In this document: positions 8,203 to 11,792 of the stretch, one piece after another
Layout: each line of letters starts with the position of its first letter
How positions within the stretch are numbered: position 1 is the stretch's first letter
DNA from: Flavobacteriales bacterium
GTDB lineage: Bacteria; Bacteroidota; Bacteroidia; Flavobacteriales; UA16
Direction of reading: 5' to 3'
Assembly: GCA_030831885.1 (NCBI GenBank)
Contig: JAURKF010000003.1
Span: 1-11,792, forward strand
DNA: 11,792 nucleotides
Program-made: the position numbers and the translations under genes
Notes under the pieces: generated by a model
Told to the model about the DNA's origin: nothing
The model's database searches: none
Seen by the model: only the letters and a program-made list of their open reading frames with translations

Positions 8203-8222
8203 GGAGGCGCAAAGGTGCCTCC
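8203..8222. promoter_or_regulatory. GC-rich hairpin in the leader of the 1802-residue gene
   Basis: GGAGGCGC - AAAG - GTGCCTCC forms an 8-bp stem with a 4-base loop, 25 bases upstream of the ATG at 8177. On the plus strand one pair is a G-U wobble; in the minus-strand leader it is an A-C mismatch. No T-tract follows on either strand, so it is not a standard terminator. It could end plus-strand read-through poorly, protect the mRNA 5' end, or affect initiation. Confidence 0.4.
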
Positions 8223-8320
8223 AAAACACCTTTTGATTGTTAGCTTAATGTTTCCTTTTCTTGAACTCTTATGAACATTCAATTCACCGGGCTATTAACA
8301 ATTACCCACTCTATGAACGA

Positions 8321-8330
8321 CGCAATTGCG
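8321..8330. promoter_or_regulatory. 10-bp palindrome in the divergent intergenic region
   Basis: CGCAATTGCG is a perfect palindrome roughly midway between the divergent starts at 8177 and 8414. It could be a shared operator, but a single 10-bp palindrome is weak evidence. Confidence 0.2.
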
Positions 8331-8385
8331 CCAAAAGCTTCGGCATGTTTAATTTGAAGAATTAGAAAATATGTATAGAATAAAG

Positions 8386-8393
8386 TACTTTCG
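8386..8393 (+). promoter_or_regulatory. Candidate -7 element for the 601-residue gene
   Basis: TACTTTCG differs at one base from the Bacteroidota -7 consensus TAnnTTTG and is followed by GCACC, as at the leuS promoter. It would give a leader of only 10-20 bases before the ATG at 8414. No TTG stands at the normal -33 spacing. Confidence 0.3.
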
Positions 8394-8413
8394 GCACCAC
8401 TTTATCGCAAACT

Positions 8414-10219
8414 ATGAGGTACTTAGCTCTTATCGGATTCGCTGTAATTTCAGTTTCACTTTTTGGCCAGTCACTAGAGTCCCGGATCATAGATCATGTT
8501 TTCGTCTGCGCAGACTTATATGGTTCGCCCATTCGAATTGACGGATACTACAGCTTGTATGAATTCAAACCAGGCGAAACTGTTAACATATACCTTAGTA
8601 AGAAAGCATCAAAATCGTCCATTGTGGGCATAGAACCTAGTCTTTCAGCAAGCTACGCCATATCGGATTTTGATGGAGTATATTATATGTCTATGCTTTC
8701 GTTTACAGGCGATTTTTCCATGTACAGTGCATATGGTTCCAAAGATTTAATGGCCTCCGACTACACGTTGCTGAAAAACTTGGGTCTCAGAGATATGACA
8801 GCTGAAAAAAAAGCTGAAGAAGAGGAGAGAAAAGCTGAAGAGGAAGCAAGAAAGGCTGAAGAGGAAAGATTGAAAAAATTTGAAGCCCAAATTTCTTTGG
8901 GTGATAGTCTCTTTGCTGCAGGTAAATATAACCTAGCCAAATTACAATACATCGATGCCAAAGAACTTGATGACGGATACACCGCACAGGAAAAAATCAA
9001 CATGTGTGAGGAAGCAATTTGCCAAGTTCTACTGAACAAAGGGGACTCCTTATACCGCGTAAATCAATTCGATGATGCCCTCTTGGTTTTCAAGGAAGGT
9101 GGAAACTGCAGCACTGCAAAAACCTTTGAAGAACGAGTTAAAAAGACGGAAAAAACAATACTGGATAATAAAATTCAATCGATCAGAGTGCTGGCTGAAA
9201 CCAGTTTCGCAGATAAACACTACGCCCTTGCTAAGGAACAATACGAATCCATTCTGAAGCTCAACAACTCCGACTCGGATGCAAAAAACAAAATCGCTCA
9301 ACTGGAAGAGCTGATCAATATCCTGTCGAAACGCAGCACAACAACACTCACGTATGAAAAATCGAATAAAAATGAGTTCATTGATTTTCGAAATGGCTTA
9401 ATAAATAACATCAACCAACGAATTTCAGAAACCCGTGATGGTTTTCTGAAATTCAATTACACCATCTCATTCGATACGTTAGGGAAAAATTTGTCCGCGC
9501 CAGGATCAATTTCGACTTCCATGAATGACTATCCTGCGTACCTCTCATCGATTGCCGAGAACGGCACTCTTAAACCTTACAGTGAGAAAGGATACTTCAT
9601 CAATACCCGAACAGCATTGAACGTAGAAATTGATTGGAAAACATCTTTAGCGACATACACCTCGAAATACGCGCAAATCTCGACAGATGAGCGCTCCGGC
9701 CAAAAGCGCAACGAAATCTCAGACTTCATAAACCGTCAGTCTCATCACTACGGCAAGTTTCAATTCGAAATAAAAGATAAGAACTTCAATGGACGTTCTT
9801 ATTCTGACATAAAACTAGTGGGCCATAGAGCCGTTGGCCCGGAGGCTGCGCTGCTCTCTGCTCTTATGCCCGGAATGGGAACGCTAAAAGTAACATATGG
9901 AAATAAGGGATGGAAGCGCCTCACTTATTTCTTGATTTCTTCAAGTATTGCGGTGGGCGCCGAACTGTATTCCCGCAATCAATATCAGCAATATTTGAGT
10001 GCAACAAATTTAAACGACAGCGATTCCTATTATAACCTTGCGAATCGAAGCCACCAACTATCACTCATTTGTGGTGGTATTTCAGCAGGAATTTATGTAA
10101 CCGACGTTGTGTGGGTAATTGCCCGAGGTTGTCAGAATCTAAAGAAGAGCAAAGGCCTGAAAAACCAATTGAGGCAAGGCCCTGTTGAGGTTATTAATCA
10201 AGCTTTAAAGTTTGAATAA
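8414..10219 (+). CDS. Exported TPR-like protein with charged coiled coil and C-terminal two-helix membrane region (601 aa)
   Basis: Residues 1-19 (MRYLALIGFAVISVSLFGQ) look like a signal peptide. Residues 20-125 are an unassigned N-terminal domain. Residues 130-155 form a highly charged coiled coil made of three heptads (KAEEEER, KAEEEAR, KAEEERL). Residues 160-300 hold three TPR-like helical hairpins, each opening with a GDSLF/GDSLY/AETSF block and containing a KYxLAKxQY-type motif. Residues 310-470 are a mixed region without recognised motifs. The C-terminus has PEAALLSALMPGMGT (476-490) and two hydrophobic segments (about 502-519 and 549-570), resembling the arrangement of DUF5683-type Bacteroidota membrane proteins. 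A scaffold or assembly role at the cell envelope is a guess. It has no T9SS sorting domain. The start has no Shine-Dalgarno, but the signal peptide fixes it. It is transcribed away from the two secreted-protein genes and is separated by 182 bases from leuS. Confidence 0.92.
   Translation: MRYLALIGFAVISVSLFGQSLESRIIDHVFVCADLYGSPIRIDGYYSLYEFKPGETVNIYLSKKASKSSIVGIEPSLSASYAISDFDGVYYMSMLSFTGDFSMYSAYGSKDLMASDYTLLKNLGLRDMTAEKKAEEEERKAEEEARKAEEERLKKFEAQISLGDSLFAAGKYNLAKLQYIDAKELDDGYTAQEKINMCEEAICQVLLNKGDSLYRVNQFDDALLVFKEGGNCSTAKTFEERVKKTEKTILDNKIQSIRVLAETSFADKHYALAKEQYESILKLNNSDSDAKNKIAQLEELINILSKRSTTTLTYEKSNKNEFIDFRNGLINNINQRISETRDGFLKFNYTISFDTLGKNLSAPGSISTSMNDYPAYLSSIAENGTLKPYSEKGYFINTRTALNVEIDWKTSLATYTSKYAQISTDERSGQKRNEISDFINRQSHHYGKFQFEIKDKNFNGRSYSDIKLVGHRAVGPEAALLSALMPGMGTLKVTYGNKGWKRLTYFLISSSIAVGAELYSRNQYQQYLSATNLNDSDSYYNLANRSHQLSLICGGISAGIYVTDVVWVIARGCQNLKKSKGLKNQLRQGPVEVINQALKFE
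8810..8872 (+). repeat. Three 21-bp tandem repeats encoding a charged heptad
   Basis: Three consecutive 21-base units (8810, 8831, 8852) encode KAEEEER, KAEEEAR and KAEEERL. An eight-A run (8805-8812) overlaps the first unit. Such in-frame units commonly expand or contract by slippage, and the A run is a possible frameshift hot spot. The frame is intact here. Confidence 0.8.
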
Positions 10220-10244
10220 GGTCCGTTAATCTTTTCATTAAGCG

Positions 10245-10258
10245 TTATACTCGTATAA
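10245..10258. repeat. Small inverted repeat after the 601-residue gene
   Basis: TTATAC-TC-GTATAA is a 6-bp inverted repeat with a 2-base spacer, 26 bases past the stop codon at 10217-10219. It is AT-rich and has no T-tract, so a terminator call is not supported. Confidence 0.25.
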
Positions 10259-10310
10259 TCGGCTCATTAATCGAAGTGGGTTCTCACAGCACCCGAATTC
10301 ACACTTACTA

Positions 10311-10328
10311 ATCTCTTACTCAAGAGAT
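10311..10328. repeat. 7-bp perfect hairpin upstream of leuS
   Basis: ATCTCTT-ACTC-AAGAGAT is a perfect 7-bp stem with a 4-base loop, followed immediately by the palindrome CGAATTCG (10329-10336). It lies about 45 bases upstream of the leuS -7 element, between the two plus-strand genes. Without a T-tract it is a poor intrinsic terminator. It may be a regulatory site or a weak transcript end. The rest of 10220-10401 shows nothing else recognisable. Confidence 0.35.
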
Positions 10329-10371
10329 CGAATTCGAGGTGATACTTTACTAGAGGGAAATTTCGACATCC

Positions 10372-10379
10372 TATCTTCG
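10372..10379 (+). promoter_or_regulatory. Bacteroidota -7 promoter element of leuS
   Basis: TATCTTCG followed by CACC is a one-mismatch match to TAnnTTTG. Transcription would start near 10384-10387, giving a leader of about 15-18 bases to the ATG at 10402. A -33 TTG is not obvious. The position just before an A-rich start fits a housekeeping promoter. Confidence 0.5.
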
Positions 10380-10401
10380 CACCTCAATTTCCCAAAAACC
10401 C

Positions 10402-11792
10402 ATGGACTATAACTTCTCGGATATAGAGCGCAAATGGCAACAGCGCTGGCAAGAAAACCAGACATATAAAGTCACTGAACACAAAGAATCGCAGAAGTAT
10501 TATGTGCTCGATATGTTTCCCTACCCTAGTGGTGCAGGCCTGCACGTGGGTCATCCGCTGGGTTACATAGCCAGCGACATCATTGCACGTTATAAGCGCA
10601 ACAAAGGATTTAATGTTCTGCACCCCATGGGATACGACAGTTTTGGCTTGCCCGCAGAACAGTATGCCATCCAAACAGGTCAGCATCCTGAAATTACTAC
10701 TCAGACCAACATTCAACGGTATCGTCAGCAGCTCGACCGCATTGGTTTTGCCTACGACTGGAGCCGCGAGGTGCGCACCAGCAATCCTGAATATTACCGC
10801 TGGACACAATGGATTTTCGGACAAATTTTCAATGCATGGTTCAATAAAGACTCGAACCGTGCTGAACACATTGATACTCTCATCGAGAAATTCAATTCCA
10901 ATGGTACCTATGGGGTAAATGCAGCGCAAGATGCCCAATGGTTCGAAGATCTTCAGAAAGAAAAATTTTTCTTCGGTAATCATTTCGAAGGTGAATTCAC
11001 TTCAACCGATTGGAAGAGCATGACCGATGAACAACAGCAGCTCATCCTGATGCACTATCGCTTGGCTTATCTGGCCGACTCTGTAGTGAACTGGTGCCCC
11101 GCGCTGGGCACTGTACTTGCCAACGATGAAATCAAAGATGGTGTTAGTGAACGTGGCGGGCACCCTGTTGAACAAAAGAAAATGCGGCAATGGAGTATGC
11201 GTATAAGTGCATATGCCGAGCGCTTGCTGCTTGGCCTCGACACCGTGGACTGGAGCGACAGCATCAAAGAAGTTCAGCGCAACTGGATTGGACGCAGCGA
11301 AGGTGCTTCGGTGCGCTTTGACCTCGACGGACATGCTGCGAGTATTGAGGTTTTCACCACCCGCCCAGACACCATTTTTGGTGTATCCTTTATGACGCTT
11401 GCGCCCGAACATGAATTGGTAGCGCGCATCACCACCGATGAATTCCGTAATGCTGTTGACTCCTATGTTGACGCGGCAAAACTCAAAACAGAACGCGACC
11501 GCCAAAGCGAGGTAAAGAATATCACCGGACAGTTCACAGGCGCGTATGCACTTCATCCATTCACCGGGGAAAAAATTCCGGTATGGATTGGCGATTATGT
11601 GCTGGCAGGCTACGGCACAGGAGCCGTAATGGCCGTGCCCTGCGGAGACCAACGCGATTATGACTTTGCTAAAAAATTCGGATTGCCAATTCCGAACATT
11701 TTCCGCGATGCCGACATCAGCGAAAAAGCTGAAGCTTCGAAAGAAGCTGTTCTAGCGAATTCACAGATGCTTGATGGCATGAGTTACAAAAC
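10402..11792 (+). CDS. leuS: Leucyl-tRNA synthetase, N-terminal half (3' part outside window)
   Basis: Class I aminoacyl-tRNA synthetase that attaches leucine to tRNA-Leu in the cytoplasm. 463 codons plus two bases are present, about half of a typical bacterial LeuRS. Visible marks are FPYPSG (39-44), the HIGH-type signature HVGH (48-51), [16 protein letters not shown] (74-89), [15 protein letters not shown] (229-243), NWIGRSEG (294-301), and the CP1 editing domain with TTRPDTIFG (319-327) and [17 protein letters not shown] (407-423). In the last of these, Asp416 matches the conserved editing aspartate. Relative to E. coli there is an insertion of roughly 75 residues (about 144-215), and the zinc-ligand cysteines of the ZN-1 region are replaced by [14 protein letters not shown] (247-260). 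Both features are, as I recall, usual in Bacteroidota LeuRS. The KMSKS loop and anticodon-binding domain lie beyond the window. The ATG is the first in frame and gives the expected N-terminus. Confidence 0.97.
   Translation, partial: MDYNFSDIERKWQQRWQENQTYKVTEHKESQKYYVLDMFPYPSGAGLHVGHPLGYIASDIIARYKRNKGFNVLHPMGYDSFGLPAEQYAIQTGQHPEITTQTNIQRYRQQLDRIGFAYDWSREVRTSNPEYYRWTQWIFGQIFNAWFNKDSNRAEHIDTLIEKFNSNGTYGVNAAQDAQWFEDLQKEKFFFGNHFEGEFTSTDWKSMTDEQQQLILMHYRLAYLADSVVNWCPALGTVLANDEIKDGVSERGGHPVEQKKMRQWSMRISAYAERLLLGLDTVDWSDSIKEVQRNWIGRSEGASVRFDLDGHAASIEVFTTRPDTIFGVSFMTLAPEHELVARITTDEFRNAVDSYVDAAKLKTERDRQSEVKNITGQFTGAYALHPFTGEKIPVWIGDYVLAGYGTGAVMAVPCGDQRDYDFAKKFGLPIPNIFRDADISEKAEASKEAVLANSQMLDGMSYK

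Noticed and set aside
10311..10336. Hairpin ATCTCTT/AAGAGAT as a rho-independent terminator of the 601-residue gene
   Set aside because: It has no T-tract on either strand and only moderate GC, so it is listed only as an inverted repeat.
10384..11652. Minus-strand open frames of 199 and 216 codons opposite leuS
   Set aside because: The plus strand encodes an unambiguous LeuRS with catalytic and editing motifs. The antisense frames have no recognisable features and arise from codon bias.
11640..11659. Possible loss of the editing-site His in LeuRS (VPCGDQRDY instead of VPGHDQRDY)
   Set aside because: The critical Asp is present, and the CGDQRDYDF variant is, as I recall, common in Bacteroidota LeuRS, so it is not evidence of an editing defect.

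Overview
The window looks like chromosomal DNA of a member of the Bacteroidota, probably of the Flavobacteriales/Sphingobacteriales type. Three things point there. The 1802-residue protein ends in a type IX secretion (T9SS) type A sorting domain. The start sites have A-rich leaders instead of Shine-Dalgarno sequences. The partial leuS carries the lineage-style insertion and lacks the zinc cysteines. No mobile element, CRISPR array, tRNA or rRNA was seen, and no gene-free stretch exceeds about 240 bases.

Layout. (1) Minus strand, 2527 to beyond base 1: a secreted protein with seven tandem modules of about 110 residues. These resemble the glycogen-binding (CBM48/AMPK-beta-like) beta-sandwich and are followed by the start of a second module type; the C-terminus lies outside the window. 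(2) 2528-2768: intergenic, with an intrinsic terminator for the upstream gene and a candidate promoter/operator for the downstream one. (3) Minus strand, 8177-2769: a 1802-residue mosaic secreted protein (jelly-roll-like, FN3, lamin-tail-like, invasin-like Ig, MopE-like metal-binding motif, PPC-like, T9SS sorting signal). (4) 8178-8413: divergent intergenic region with a strong hairpin in the leader of gene (3). (5) Plus strand, 8414-10219: an exported 601-residue protein with a charged coiled coil, TPR-like repeats and a C-terminal two-helix membrane region. (6) 10220-10401: intergenic with small inverted repeats and a good Bacteroidota -7 element. (7) Plus strand, 10402 to the window end: the first half of leuS.

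The two minus-strand genes belong together. Both encode exported multi-domain surface-type proteins, and both contain a closely similar segment around VVYSSNMVYPNCF. A terminator between them suggests separate transcripts. The 601-residue protein and leuS show no evident functional link to them. The most interesting content is the seven-fold repeat protein: the three residues that contact glycogen in AMPK-beta modules are kept in all seven copies, and a CxxC motif occurs in every odd copy and no even one. This is a candidate multivalent extracellular glycan binder. I see no defence system, biosynthetic cluster or other clearly new multi-gene system.
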